DNA of 31,040 bases from a virus. The stretch is from positions 1-31,040 of the IMG/VR virus record IMGVR_UViG_3300044644_001185. The stretch is one strand, 5' to 3'. Position 1 is the first letter of the stretch. The number at the start of each line of letters is the position of its first letter. The position numbers and the translations under genes were made by a program. This document shows positions 20,540 to 28,998 of this stretch, piece by piece. The notes below the pieces were generated by a model. The model made no database searches. It saw only the letters and a list, made by a program, of their open reading frames with translations, and was not told the origin of the DNA.

Positions 20540-20806
20540 ATGAGCGCCGACGCCAATCTCTTGCGGAAAATCGTCATCGGCCTGGCTGACCAGCAGGCCG
20601 GTGACGAGGTGGGGGCGGTGATTCGCCACACCACCGGCAATGTCACCGCGCTGACGGTAGCGCCGACCTCGCTCCGCCTGGGCGTGACGGGCGGCACGGT
20701 GGCGTTCTTTGGCGGCACGGGTTCGACCCGGGCCACCAGTGCGGCCGTGACGGACTTTGCCACGCTGAAGGTAGCCCTCCAGAACTACGGCCTGGTTGGA
20801 ACTTGA
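20540..20806 (+). CDS. Small virion-associated protein
   Basis: An 88-residue protein from the ATG at 20540 with GGAG upstream. It looks like a short beta-rich unit (VTALTVAPTSLRLGV... TVAFFGGTGSTRATS) and ends with a helix (ATLKVALQNYGLVGT). Such 'FFGGTG...RAT..' endings are found in phage fibre-like or appendage proteins. It is the last gene before the terminator at 20836. Function inferred weakly. Confidence 0.6.
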   Translation: MSADANLLRKIVIGLADQQAGDEVGAVIRHTTGNVTALTVAPTSLRLGVTGGTVAFFGGTGSTRATSAAVTDFATLKVALQNYGLVGT

Positions 20807-20835
20807 TACGTGCCCTTTCGGGGGCTAGGGGGAGG

Positions 20836-20870
20836 CCTCTGACCTGGGCAACCGGGTCAGAGGCTTTTCT
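20836..20870 (+). terminator. Intrinsic terminator after the capsid genes
   Basis: CCTCTGACCTGG (20836-20847) pairs with CCGGGTCAGAGG (20852-20863) through a GCAA tetraloop, one T-G pair, followed by CTTTTCTATT. It ends the capsid transcript and likely limits downstream expression. Confidence 0.85.
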
Positions 20871-20873
20871 ATT

Positions 20874-21020
20874 ATGGACGACTCCGCAATCCAGAATCTG
20901 GACTACCTCCGAGAGCTGATCGCCCTGGTGCGAGGCAGCGAGATGGAGGACATGGCCCGCCTGCGGATGATCTACGGCATGGGGGTGGGGACGGACGCAG
21001 TGACTGAGGAGGATCGCTAG
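20874..21020 (+). CDS. 48-residue protein starting in the terminator tail
   Basis: The ATG at 20874 follows the terminator at once; the AGAGG at the 3' arm of its stem (20859-20863) is the only ribosome-site candidate, so folding of the hairpin would hide it. The product (MDDSAIQNLDYLRELIALVRG...) is an acidic helical peptide. The stop TAG overlaps the next GTG start (TAGTG). This overlap and coding composition support a real gene. Confidence 0.55.
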   Translation: MDDSAIQNLDYLRELIALVRGSEMEDMARLRMIYGMGVGTDAVTEEDR

Positions 21021-23032
21021 TGGGAGACGCCATAAACCCAATCACGGGGCGACATCTCTCTGGCCGTCCGGCTGGAAGAGGCGCAGCGCAGACGGCGTGG
21101 GACCAAGCCAATCCTAACTACTTCACCACAGGTGCCGGTTCGTTCCTCCCCTCGCAGCAGACGCAGCAGATGGCCGACAGCTACAAGCAGCGTATTGGCT
21201 CCGGCCAGACGGGGTTGACTCGCGGCCCTGAGAGCCTTGCATACCAGCAAGTGTATGGCGGTGGTCCTGGCGGCGCTAGCAATGGCTACCTGCAAGACGG
21301 CGGCGTTGACGCTCGCAAGATCGACGGCCAGATCGCAGACCCGAGGTATCGCCAGGGCCCGCAGTCGAATGCCGGCGGAGGAGCGTATGCGGCCTATCGC
21401 CCAGGCCAGGCCCAATCCCAGCAGAGCCCCTACGCCAACTCCACGGCATACGGGCAGTCCGTGAGCAACACGCCCAACGTCCAGGGCGGGCAGATGCACT
21501 CCTTCTACAGCCAGCCCGCAGGCCAGGGCCCCGCCTTCCAGCAGCAGATGCCCTCCTTCCAGTTCGCTGGCGGCACGGACTGGATGGGCAACCAGTACAC
21601 CGACCCCAACGCCATGATGGCCCAGACAGGAGCCATGGCGCTGGCGTTGAACCAGCAACGTCAGGGCATGATGGGCCAGGGGCAGTTTGGATCCCTGAAT
21701 CCCCAGATGGCCTACAACCAGGGCATGGAGATGCTCCAGCAGGGCTGGCAAAATCCGTTTGCCCAGCAGCCCCAAGACCCGGGCGGCAACATCCGCGACC
21801 TGATTCAGGGGCCGCAGCCGGGCAAGCCGGGCCCCACGCCTGGCCTGCCTTCGGGCCTGTATCGCCCAGACCGCATGAAGGTTGACCGTGGGCCAGACTG
21901 GCATACCACCTATTACAACCCATCGACCGGCGAGACTTTCGACTCCTACAAAAACACAGTCCGGCCCGAAGAGGGGTCCGGGTGGGTTAACCAAGGCCGC
22001 CAGCGGACCCAGGAGGCCGCACCCGAGATTCCAGACGCACGCGGCGGATTTACCCCCCCCGGCCAGGCCCAGCCCGCCCAAGACCCCTACGGCTCGTCCA
22101 CGCCGTACCGCATCAACGACTACGATCCGATGAGGTCCGACTACGGCATTAACGAGACGATGTATAGGCCCTGGATGGACAAAGACGGGGTGGCCCGCGA
22201 TCCCATGAATGGGGAGCGGGACATGGACATGGATGGGGTAGTTGACCGAAGCCCGCCCCCCGGCGGCGGCCCCGGCCGTCCGATCAACCGCCCGCCGCCC
22301 ACTGCCGAGCAGTTCCGCCAAGACCGGCAGGAGCAACAGCAAAGGCAGTCCGTGAACGACCTGTACCGCCGGGCCAACCTCCAGCCCGGTGCGTCCACGG
22401 ACGAGCTGATGCTGGGGCTGATTAACAACAGCCGAGGCGGGACGCTTGTGCGGCCGGAAGAGATGGCTGGCCTGCCTGCGGATATCCGTGGGGCAGTGTC
22501 TCAGTACCAGGATCTGGCTGGCATGGCGCAGGGCTTGGATCGGTCCACGGCTCCCGGCGCCCAGCAACGCCGGCAGGACATTGGCGCTGCCATGGAGCAG
22601 ATGAAGAGCCGCATGACCGAGCGCGCCCAAGCCTCCCAGGCCCTCCAGCGGGACTATGGAATGTCGCCGGCCGACGCCGCCGCCTGGGTGAACCGTGAAA
22701 TGCCCATGCCCGACCAGGCCGCAACCATGCGGGGGCTGGAGCAAAAGCAGACGGCGTACCGGGACCAGGCGAGGTCTGCCTCGCTGGACAGGCGGGCCAA
22801 GCAGGATATGGAGGCCGCCAAGCCCAAGGCTCCGTCAGCCACCGACCAGTGGAACCGGATTAAGGCGACGACGAACACGCAGACCAAGCCCCTGTCTCCG
22901 GCCCACCAGCGGGTCTACGAGGCCATGGTAGCCGAGCAGATGAAGTCCAGGGGCATGGGCGACACCTGGACTTCAACGGGCAGTCCGATTGCCAACTGGG
23001 GCCGGGCCAGGAACGCACGGCGAGGGCCCTGA
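21020..23032 (+). CDS. Large Gln/Pro-rich virion-type protein
   Basis: A 670-residue protein starting at GTG 21020 with GAGGAGG upstream and a TAGTG overlap. The first 300 residues are Gln-, Gly- and Pro-rich and probably flexible (AQSQQSPYANS, GPQPGKPGPTP). Around residues 388-412 there are two Asp-rich loops (DKDGVARD, DMDMDGVVD) of the EF-hand-like calcium-binding type. The last 220 residues are charged helices. It lies in the morphogenesis block. An internal virion or ejection protein is a reasonable guess; no homologue is recognised. Confidence 0.6.
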   Translation: MGDAINPITGRHLSGRPAGRGAAQTAWDQANPNYFTTGAGSFLPSQQTQQMADSYKQRIGSGQTGLTRGPESLAYQQVYGGGPGGASNGYLQDGGVDARKIDGQIADPRYRQGPQSNAGGGAYAAYRPGQAQSQQSPYANSTAYGQSVSNTPNVQGGQMHSFYSQPAGQGPAFQQQMPSFQFAGGTDWMGNQYTDPNAMMAQTGAMALALNQQRQGMMGQGQFGSLNPQMAYNQGMEMLQQGWQNPFAQQPQDPGGNIRDLIQGPQPGKPGPTPGLPSGLYRPDRMKVDRGPDWHTTYYNPSTGETFDSYKNTVRPEEGSGWVNQGRQRTQEAAPEIPDARGGFTPPGQAQPAQDPYGSSTPYRINDYDPMRSDYGINETMYRPWMDKDGVARDPMNGERDMDMDGVVDRSPPPGGGPGRPINRPPPTAEQFRQDRQEQQQRQSVNDLYRRANLQPGASTDELMLGLINNSRGGTLVRPEEMAGLPADIRGAVSQYQDLAGMAQGLDRSTAPGAQQRRQDIGAAMEQMKSRMTERAQASQALQRDYGMSPADAAAWVNREMPMPDQAATMRGLEQKQTAYRDQARSASLDRRAKQDMEAAKPKAPSATDQWNRIKATTNTQTKPLSPAHQRVYEAMVAEQMKSRGMGDTWTSTGSPIANWGRARNARRGP

Positions 23033-23059
23033 ATCCGCTAGCGGCCATCTGTTCAGTTC

Positions 23060-23095
23060 TATATACTTGTCCACCTCCCCCCCCTAAGGTGACAC
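23060..23095 (+). promoter_or_regulatory. Candidate promoter/leader of the GT-MT and packaging genes
   Basis: The spacer before 23096 contains CTATATACTTG, the most AT-rich word in this GC-rich area and -10-like, then TCCAC, eight C and TAA, and an AAGGTG ribosome site. No convincing -35 is present. Confidence 0.3.
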
Positions 23096-24487
23096 ATGCA
23101 GCAGAAGTTTAACGTCGGCATCGTTACGTTCTCTTACGGCGGCAACGGCGGGATTTCCTCTGAAGTCCCCGACATCCGAGAGTGGATGGTCCCGCTGGTG
23201 GCCAACGCCTCCAAGGATCCCCGGATCGACCAGATCCGCATCTGGAACCTGGCGGATACGCCGATCACCATGACTCGCAACCGGGCAGTCATGCAGGCCC
23301 GTCAGTTCGGCGTGGACTGTCTCATCATGGTGGACAGCGACATGAAGCCAGACATGCTCGCCGGCCAGGCGGACGCCAAGCCGTTCTTCGACTCGTCGTT
23401 CGACTTCTTCGTCAACCACTACCACAAGGGGCCGTGCGTCATCGGGGTGCCATACTGCGGCCCGCCCCCTGTGGAGTGCGTGTACGTGTTCCGGTGGAAC
23501 AACCTCCAGTCCCAGAACCCAGGGCCGGACTTCCAGCTGGAGATGTACGACCGGCACACGGCCGTGAAGATGGCCGGCATCCAAGAGTGCGCTGCGCTTC
23601 CCACCGGGCTGATCATGTACGACATGCGGGTCTTTGAACTCACTGAGCCCAAGACCCCGGAAGACAAGCCATGGTTCTATTACGAGTGGAAGGACATGTA
23701 CGCCGCCGAGAAGGCGTCCACTGAAGACGTAACCATGACCCGGGACGTGTCCTTGGTGGGCGCGCAGAAGCTGGGCTACAACCCCGTGTACTGCAACTGG
23801 GACGCCTGGGCCGGTCACTGGAAACCCAAGTGCGTGGGCAAGCCCCAGGTGATCACCGCCGAGGGCGTGTCCAAGAAGATGAAGGACTGCTGGGAGGCGA
23901 ATGTAGAAAGTGGAGTCAAGATTGTTGACTTCAAATCCCCCGTCCTGGACAAGCTGCCCAAGCCGTTCGACGGCATGGGGATGGAGCTTCCGGGCGAGGA
24001 CGCCAACGCCCTGACCGCCATGGTGACGCAGTTCATCAAAGACCACGGCCACGCACCAACGGTGTGTGAGGTCGGTTCATGGGCCGGCAGGAGTGCCATC
24101 ATCATGGCCAAGGCTGGGGCCAAGGTGACCTGCGTGGATACGTGGGAGGGCTCAAAGAACGACGACGGCTGCAAGGCATACGACGGCTCCAGGGGCCGAC
24201 CGCTACATGTGTTTTTCCGCAACACCGCCGGGCTCCCCATCACAGCCCACGTTGGCAGGTCGCCGGATGCGGCCAGGGATTTCGATGATCATTCATTCGA
24301 CATCGTCTACATCGATGCCGAGCATGACTACGAATCGGTCAAGGCCGACATCGCAGCCTGGAGGCCCAAGGCCAGGCATGTCTTGGCGGGCCATGACTAC
24401 GGCTGTTTTCCTGACGTACGGCGAGCCGTGAAGGATTCCGGCATCACCCCGCACGTCGAAGGCAACGTCTGGATGACGCAAGTGTGA
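23096..24487 (+). CDS. Glycosyltransferase-methyltransferase fusion
   Basis: A 463-residue protein from the ATG at 23096 (AAGGTG upstream). Residues about 1-240 look like a GT-A glycosyltransferase: VGIVTFSYGGNG at the start, a substrate-binding MTRNRAVMQ, and a DSD (about residues 80-82, VDSDM) as the metal/nucleotide-sugar motif. Residues about 315-463 form a class I SAM-methyltransferase: VCEVGSWAGRSAIIM (motif I), VTCVDTWEG, IVYIDAEHDYESV and HVLAGHDYG. Together they may glycosylate and methylate a phage or host glycan or protein. It sits between virion and terminase genes. No substrate can be deduced. Confidence 0.7.
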   Translation: MQQKFNVGIVTFSYGGNGGISSEVPDIREWMVPLVANASKDPRIDQIRIWNLADTPITMTRNRAVMQARQFGVDCLIMVDSDMKPDMLAGQADAKPFFDSSFDFFVNHYHKGPCVIGVPYCGPPPVECVYVFRWNNLQSQNPGPDFQLEMYDRHTAVKMAGIQECAALPTGLIMYDMRVFELTEPKTPEDKPWFYYEWKDMYAAEKASTEDVTMTRDVSLVGAQKLGYNPVYCNWDAWAGHWKPKCVGKPQVITAEGVSKKMKDCWEANVESGVKIVDFKSPVLDKLPKPFDGMGMELPGEDANALTAMVTQFIKDHGHAPTVCEVGSWAGRSAIIMAKAGAKVTCVDTWEGSKNDDGCKAYDGSRGRPLHVFFRNTAGLPITAHVGRSPDAARDFDDHSFDIVYIDAEHDYESVKADIAAWRPKARHVLAGHDYGCFPDVRRAVKDSGITPHVEGNVWMTQV

Positions 24488-24490
24488 CGC

Positions 24491-25018
24491 ATGGACGGCA
24501 CCAAACGCTGCACCAAGTGCCAGAAGGAGCTGCCGGCCCATGCCTTCCATGTGGCCGAAGACGGCCGGCGGCACGCCATGTGCAAGACCTGCCGCTCCGA
24601 GCGGGAGCGGAAGCGAAGGAAAAAGGGCAAGGATGAGCGGCTGGATCGGATCGAAGCCGACGCGGTGGACGCCTTCTGCCAGGTGGCTCGCCTGGGAGGG
24701 AGCAACGTCCCCCACTCAGCCGAGCTGGTGGAGACGATCCTGGAGTACATGGGCGGCGTGGCTGGGTTCAGTAACCTGTTCATGAAGCAGTATTACGACT
24801 CCCCTCCTGGCGGCGCTCACCGGACCAGGATGCTGGAAACGATGGTACGGCTGGTGACGAACAACACCGCCATGGGCGGTGCCAAGAAACCCCTGTCGCA
24901 CTGGTCCGAAGAAGAGCTGGACGACGAGCTGCGGCAGCGGCTGCTAGAGACGGCGACTGTGATCAACGCCCTGCCGGCCCCGGAGAAGCGTGAAAAAGCA
25001 CCCGCGCAAGATACCTGA
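24491..25018 (+). CDS. terS: Zinc-ribbon protein, candidate small terminase
   Basis: A 175-residue protein that starts 3 nt after the preceding stop and overlaps the large terminase by 29 nt. The N-terminus is a zinc ribbon (CTKCQKELP ... CKTCRSERERKRRKKGK), then a basic stretch; the remainder is helical (SAELVETILEYMGGV, RMLETMVRLVTNNTAMGG, SEEELDDELRQRLLETA). Position and helical content suggest the small terminase, which recognises the packaging site. The zinc ribbon at the N-terminus is unusual for small terminases. No direct family match. Confidence 0.5.
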   Translation: MDGTKRCTKCQKELPAHAFHVAEDGRRHAMCKTCRSERERKRRKKGKDERLDRIEADAVDAFCQVARLGGSNVPHSAELVETILEYMGGVAGFSNLFMKQYYDSPPGGAHRTRMLETMVRLVTNNTAMGGAKKPLSHWSEEELDDELRQRLLETATVINALPAPEKREKAPAQDT

Positions 25019-26669
25019 ACAGCCGAAGCCTCCGGTTGTTCCTGGCATTACCCAGCACCGCCTGAACGTCCTGAAGGAGGTTCAGGCAGAGCTGAAGAGC
25101 CGCAAGATAGAGGCCCTCCGGCTGTACAAGCCGATGCCGCACCAGGAGGAGATGCACGCCTGTCTGGCGTCTGAGCGTGTGGTGCTTGGCGGCAACCGAT
25201 CCGGCAAGAGCCTCAGCACCTTCGTAGAGGACGCCCGGGCCCTGACGGGCCAGGACCCGTACGGCAAGTACCCCGCAGAGGGCGGGAACCTGGTGGTGAT
25301 CGGCAGGAACTGGCCACACATTGGCCTGGTCTGCTACCCCATGCTGTTCAAGGCCGGGGCGTTCAAGATCATCAAGGACCTAGAGACTGGAGCGTGGCGA
25401 GCCTTCAATCCCGTCACAGACGCCGAGCGGAAGAAGGACGCCAAGCCTGCTCCGCCGCTCGTCCCGCCCAGGTTCGTAGAAGAGACATCCTGGGTCCTGA
25501 AGAACGCCGGCTACTGCCAGCGTGTCGTCCTGTCGAACGGCTGGACGGTTCATTTCTTCTCCTCAGAAGGTGAGCCGCCCCAGGGTTTTCAGGCCGATTT
25601 GGTACACCTGGACGAGGATATATCTAACCCCGCGTGGGTGGGGGAGATGCAGGCCCGTCTTGCTGACCGTAAGGGCCGCTTGCTGTGGAGTGCGATGCCA
25701 CATTCCAAGAACGATGCCTTGCTGGGGCTGTGTGAGCGGGCCGACAAGGAACTGGAGGAGCGGAGAGATCCGCCCCGCATCAAGAAGTTCACCTTCCGGT
25801 TCCTGGACAACGCCCACATTGACGCGGAGGAGAAGGAGAAGAACATCTCCCGCTGGTCTTCTCTTGGCATAGACGAGCTTCGCATGCGGGCGGAGGGCGA
25901 GTTCACCCAGGACTCCATCCTGATGTACCCGTCCTTCAATCCCACGGTCCACACCTTCCCCCGGGAGGCCTTGCCGTCCGGCATTCCGCCGGAGTGGACT
26001 CGCTACGTGTCCATCGACCCTGGCCACACAGTGATGGCATGCTTGTTCGGTGCCGTCCCGCCCGACGAGAAGATGCTGCTCATCTATGACGAGCTGTACA
26101 TCCGCAACGCCAACGCCCTGATCTGGGGCGAGGAGTTTGCCAAGAAGGCCCAGGACCAGCACTTCTACGCTCTCATCATGGACATGCACGGTGGCACGCT
26201 GCGGGACCTTGGGTCCGGCCGGCTGCCGTGCGACCTGTATTCGGAGCAACTCCGGGACCGCGGCATCCGGGCCCAGATGACGGGCCACCAGTTCATCCCC
26301 GGCTCCGACGACATTCCCGCCCGTACCGCCCTGGTCCGCCAGATGCTGCACATCCGGGGCGACGGCAGCACGCAGCTGAAGTTCCTGGAGGGGGCCACGC
26401 CGGAGCTGATGCGGGAGCTGAAGCGATACAAGAAGAAGGTGATCCAGAGCAACTCCGGGCCGTTCATCACGGACGTGCCCAACACGCGGGGCGACGTGCA
26501 TGCCGTCCAGTGCTTGGAGTACCTCTGTGCCTACGAGCCGAAGTACCACCAGCCGCCCCTGAGGCCTGGCAAGGAGCCGTGGTACGTGAAATGGCTGGCG
26601 GAGAAGAAGAAACGCCAGGGAGACGATGGCAAGGGTTATGTGGTCTTAGGTCCTAGCAGAAAGGGATGA
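24990..26669 (+). CDS. terL: Large terminase subunit
   Basis: A 559-residue protein from GTG 24990 with GGAGAAG upstream. It carries all core motifs of the packaging motor: Walker A GGNRSGKS (about residues 67-74), Walker B LVHLDED (about 204-210), and the RNase H-like nuclease acids in SIDPGHT (about 340), IMDMHGG (about 395) and TRGDVHAV (about 500). The ATPase drives DNA into the capsid; the nuclease cuts concatemers. It is complete and intact. The preceding zinc-ribbon protein and following portal gene fit the usual packaging module. Confidence 0.95.
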   Translation: MKKHPRKIPEQPKPPVVPGITQHRLNVLKEVQAELKSRKIEALRLYKPMPHQEEMHACLASERVVLGGNRSGKSLSTFVEDARALTGQDPYGKYPAEGGNLVVIGRNWPHIGLVCYPMLFKAGAFKIIKDLETGAWRAFNPVTDAERKKDAKPAPPLVPPRFVEETSWVLKNAGYCQRVVLSNGWTVHFFSSEGEPPQGFQADLVHLDEDISNPAWVGEMQARLADRKGRLLWSAMPHSKNDALLGLCERADKELEERRDPPRIKKFTFRFLDNAHIDAEEKEKNISRWSSLGIDELRMRAEGEFTQDSILMYPSFNPTVHTFPREALPSGIPPEWTRYVSIDPGHTVMACLFGAVPPDEKMLLIYDELYIRNANALIWGEEFAKKAQDQHFYALIMDMHGGTLRDLGSGRLPCDLYSEQLRDRGIRAQMTGHQFIPGSDDIPARTALVRQMLHIRGDGSTQLKFLEGATPELMRELKRYKKKVIQSNSGPFITDVPNTRGDVHAVQCLEYLCAYEPKYHQPPLRPGKEPWYVKWLAEKKKRQGDDGKGYVVLGPSRKG

Positions 26670-26671
26670 TC

Positions 26672-26983
26672 ATGGATGCGTGGAAGATGCCGGAAGTGAG
26701 CCTGGGCGACACGGTGCTGTACCGCCCCCATGAGGGCGCCCCGGCCCAGATGGCCTTTGTGTCCAAGGTGGGCCAGGACACTCTGGAGCTGTGGGTCCTG
26801 GCGCCTGGCTACGGCGGAACGGAGAGGCCGTCAGTCCACCACAAGGACGACCCCCGCCTGGAGACGAGCGTGGAGTGGAAGAAGTTTGGCATCTGGGAAA
26901 GCCGGCCCCGGGATCCTCGCCTGGCCCAGCTCTCCGAGCGGCTTTCGGCCCTGGAGAAGGCCGTTCAGGGCAATAAGAAGTAG
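26672..26983 (+). CDS. Small protein between terminase and portal
   Basis: A 103-residue protein from the ATG at 26672 (GAAAGGG 6 nt upstream); the ATG at 26666, overlapping the terminase stop as ATGA, is an alternative. It looks like a small beta domain (VSLGDTVLYRPHEGAPAQMAFVSKVG) followed by a helix (LAQLSERLSALEKAVQG). Function unknown; a minor packaging or head gene by position. Confidence 0.7.
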   Translation: MDAWKMPEVSLGDTVLYRPHEGAPAQMAFVSKVGQDTLELWVLAPGYGGTERPSVHHKDDPRLETSVEWKKFGIWESRPRDPRLAQLSERLSALEKAVQGNKK

Positions 26984-26997
26984 CCCAGGAACCGCCC

Positions 26998-28998
26998 ATG
27001 TCTGACCAGAACCCGCTCCGGCCCCTTGTCCAGGGGTGGCTGGAGAAGCTGAAGCTCGCCAAAGACCACAAGCGCCCGTTCCAGGAAGACGCCGATGAGG
27101 CGATGAACTTCTACGACGGGGACAACGCCTGGATGTTCCGGTCGGAGTACGCCCGCGGGGAGAAGGGGTTCATCAAGGGCATCTCCCCGCCCGCCTTTCG
27201 GATGACCATCAACCGTGTTTGGGAGGCCGTTCGGCTCTTCGGGTCCGTCATCCATCACCGGAACCCATCCCGGCGGTGTACCCCCAGGACCTACCCGGTC
27301 ATCTCGCCCCAGATGCTGGGTGTCTTCCCGCAGCCGCCCGTGCCCCAGATGGGGCCTGACGGTCAGCCAGTCATCGGCCCTGACGGCCAGCCGGTGATGA
27401 TGATGGACCCGATGATGCAGATGTACCAGCAGCAGGTCCAGCAGACCCAGATGTTGTCGGAGCGGCGGGACATCATTTGCAAGCTGCTGGAAGACTACCT
27501 GAACTACACCCCCAATGAGCTGAACCTGAAGAACCACAACCGCAAGGTGGTGGACGAGGCCCTGATCAAGGGTGCGGGGTGCTGGTTTACGGAGCTGTAC
27601 CAGGTGCCCGGCGGCGAGTCCCGGATGGCCGGCAGCTTCTATGAGAGCTTCGACAACGTCTTGTGGGACCCGGACGCCGACGACCAGGAAGACATCCTGT
27701 GGATGGCCCGGCGGCGGTGCCACCCCAAGGAGTTTGTGGCCGCCAAGTTCGGCCTGGACCCCGAGCAGCTGAAGGGCCACGCCGAAAGCTATGACTCTCG
27801 CAGCACCCGCAAGGAGCGGGGCTACGAGACGAAGAAGAAGATGGGCAAGACCAACGACCTGGTCACCTACTGGGAGATCTACTCCAAGACCGGATTCGGC
27901 GACCGGCTGAAAGACGCCCCCAAGGAGCTGAAGGGCAAGTTCGACGCCCTGGGCGAGTACTGCTACATCGTCGTCTGCGAGGGCGTGGATCACCCCCTGA
28001 ACATCCGCCCGGACATGCTCCAGGAGGAGGTGGACGAGACGGGGGTCCCTCCCGCCTTGTTCCAGGCGGCCCAGTGGCCGATCCCCTTCTGGGCCGAGCC
28101 CAATGGCTGGCCCTGCACCATCCTCCAGTGGCACGGCAAGCCCGGGTATTCGTACCCCATCTCGCTGATCAAGCCGGGCATTGGTGAGCTGCGGTTCATC
28201 AACTATGCGATGAGCTTCATGGCGACCAAGATCGCCACCTCCAGCCAGACCCTGATCGGCGTAGCCAAGGCCGCCGACAACGACATCAAGGCCAAGATCC
28301 TGGACTCCGACGAGTCGGGCTTCAAGATTGTGGAAATCTCTGAGGCCATCGGCCGCAGCGTCAACGACATCATCAGCGTCTTCCAGCTTCCGGGCGTACC
28401 CACGGACCTCTGGAACATCGTCGCCGCCGTCACTGAGCTGTTCGACCGCCGCGTCGGTTTGACAGAGCTGGTCTACGGCATGACCAGGGCATCCTTCAGG
28501 TCAGCTGCTGAGGCTACCGTGAAGGCTGAGCAGATCTCTGTGCGGCCAGACGACATGGCCAACCAGCTAGAGGACGCCCTGTCGGAGCTGGCCCGCAAGG
28601 AGGCCTTCCTGGCCCGCTGGCTGATCCAGCCGCAGGACGTGCTGCCGCTGATGGGCCCCCTGGCGGCGCAGGCCTGGGCCATGCACGTGCAGTCCATGGA
28701 CCCGGAGCAGCTCCTGCGGGAGTTCGACTTCCGCGTGGAGGCCGGCAGTGCCAGGAAGCCCAACCCGGGGACGAAGGTGGAGCAGATCAACTCCGCCATG
28801 CAGATCATCATGCCGGTGGCCCAGGGCCTCTTGCAGGCCGGCCAGCCGCAGCTCTTCAACGCCCTGATGGCCGACTGGGGCCGGGCAATGGACATGGACG
28901 TGGCGAAGTACGCGGTGCCGCCCCCGCCGCCGCCACCACCGCCGGGGCCGGAGCAACAAGGTGGAAATCCCCCAGGAAGTCCTCCGCCGGGGCCGTGA
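26998..28998 (+). CDS. Portal protein
   Basis: A 666-residue protein from the ATG at 26998 with CAGGAA upstream, directly after the terminase module. It starts with a helical region (KDHKRPFQEDADEAMNFYDG), includes repeated DGQPV linkers and a Gln/Met-rich insertion (about residues 105-155), and a core with RDIICKLLEDYLNY and NEHxxx-type strands. The C-terminus is a Pro-rich tail (about residues 640-666). The portal forms the ring at one capsid vertex through which DNA passes. Portal identity rests on length, position and core helical pattern. Confidence 0.8.
   Translation: MSDQNPLRPLVQGWLEKLKLAKDHKRPFQEDADEAMNFYDGDNAWMFRSEYARGEKGFIKGISPPAFRMTINRVWEAVRLFGSVIHHRNPSRRCTPRTYPVISPQMLGVFPQPPVPQMGPDGQPVIGPDGQPVMMMDPMMQMYQQQVQQTQMLSERRDIICKLLEDYLNYTPNELNLKNHNRKVVDEALIKGAGCWFTELYQVPGGESRMAGSFYESFDNVLWDPDADDQEDILWMARRRCHPKEFVAAKFGLDPEQLKGHAESYDSRSTRKERGYETKKKMGKTNDLVTYWEIYSKTGFGDRLKDAPKELKGKFDALGEYCYIVVCEGVDHPLNIRPDMLQEEVDETGVPPALFQAAQWPIPFWAEPNGWPCTILQWHGKPGYSYPISLIKPGIGELRFINYAMSFMATKIATSSQTLIGVAKAADNDIKAKILDSDESGFKIVEISEAIGRSVNDIISVFQLPGVPTDLWNIVAAVTELFDRRVGLTELVYGMTRASFRSAAEATVKAEQISVRPDDMANQLEDALSELARKEAFLARWLIQPQDVLPLMGPLAAQAWAMHVQSMDPEQLLREFDFRVEAGSARKPNPGTKVEQINSAMQIIMPVAQGLLQAGQPQLFNALMADWGRAMDMDVAKYAVPPPPPPPPPGPEQQGGNPPGSPPPGP

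Noticed and set aside
17308-23000. Long minus-strand open frames opposite the scaffold, coat and 670-residue genes
   Set aside because: These mirror the third-position GC bias of the genes on the plus strand. They lack ribosome sites and plausible domains.
25563-28134. Minus-strand open frames opposite terminase and portal
   Set aside because: The plus-strand proteins have clear terminase motifs and portal context; the antisense frames are Leu/Val/His-rich artefacts.
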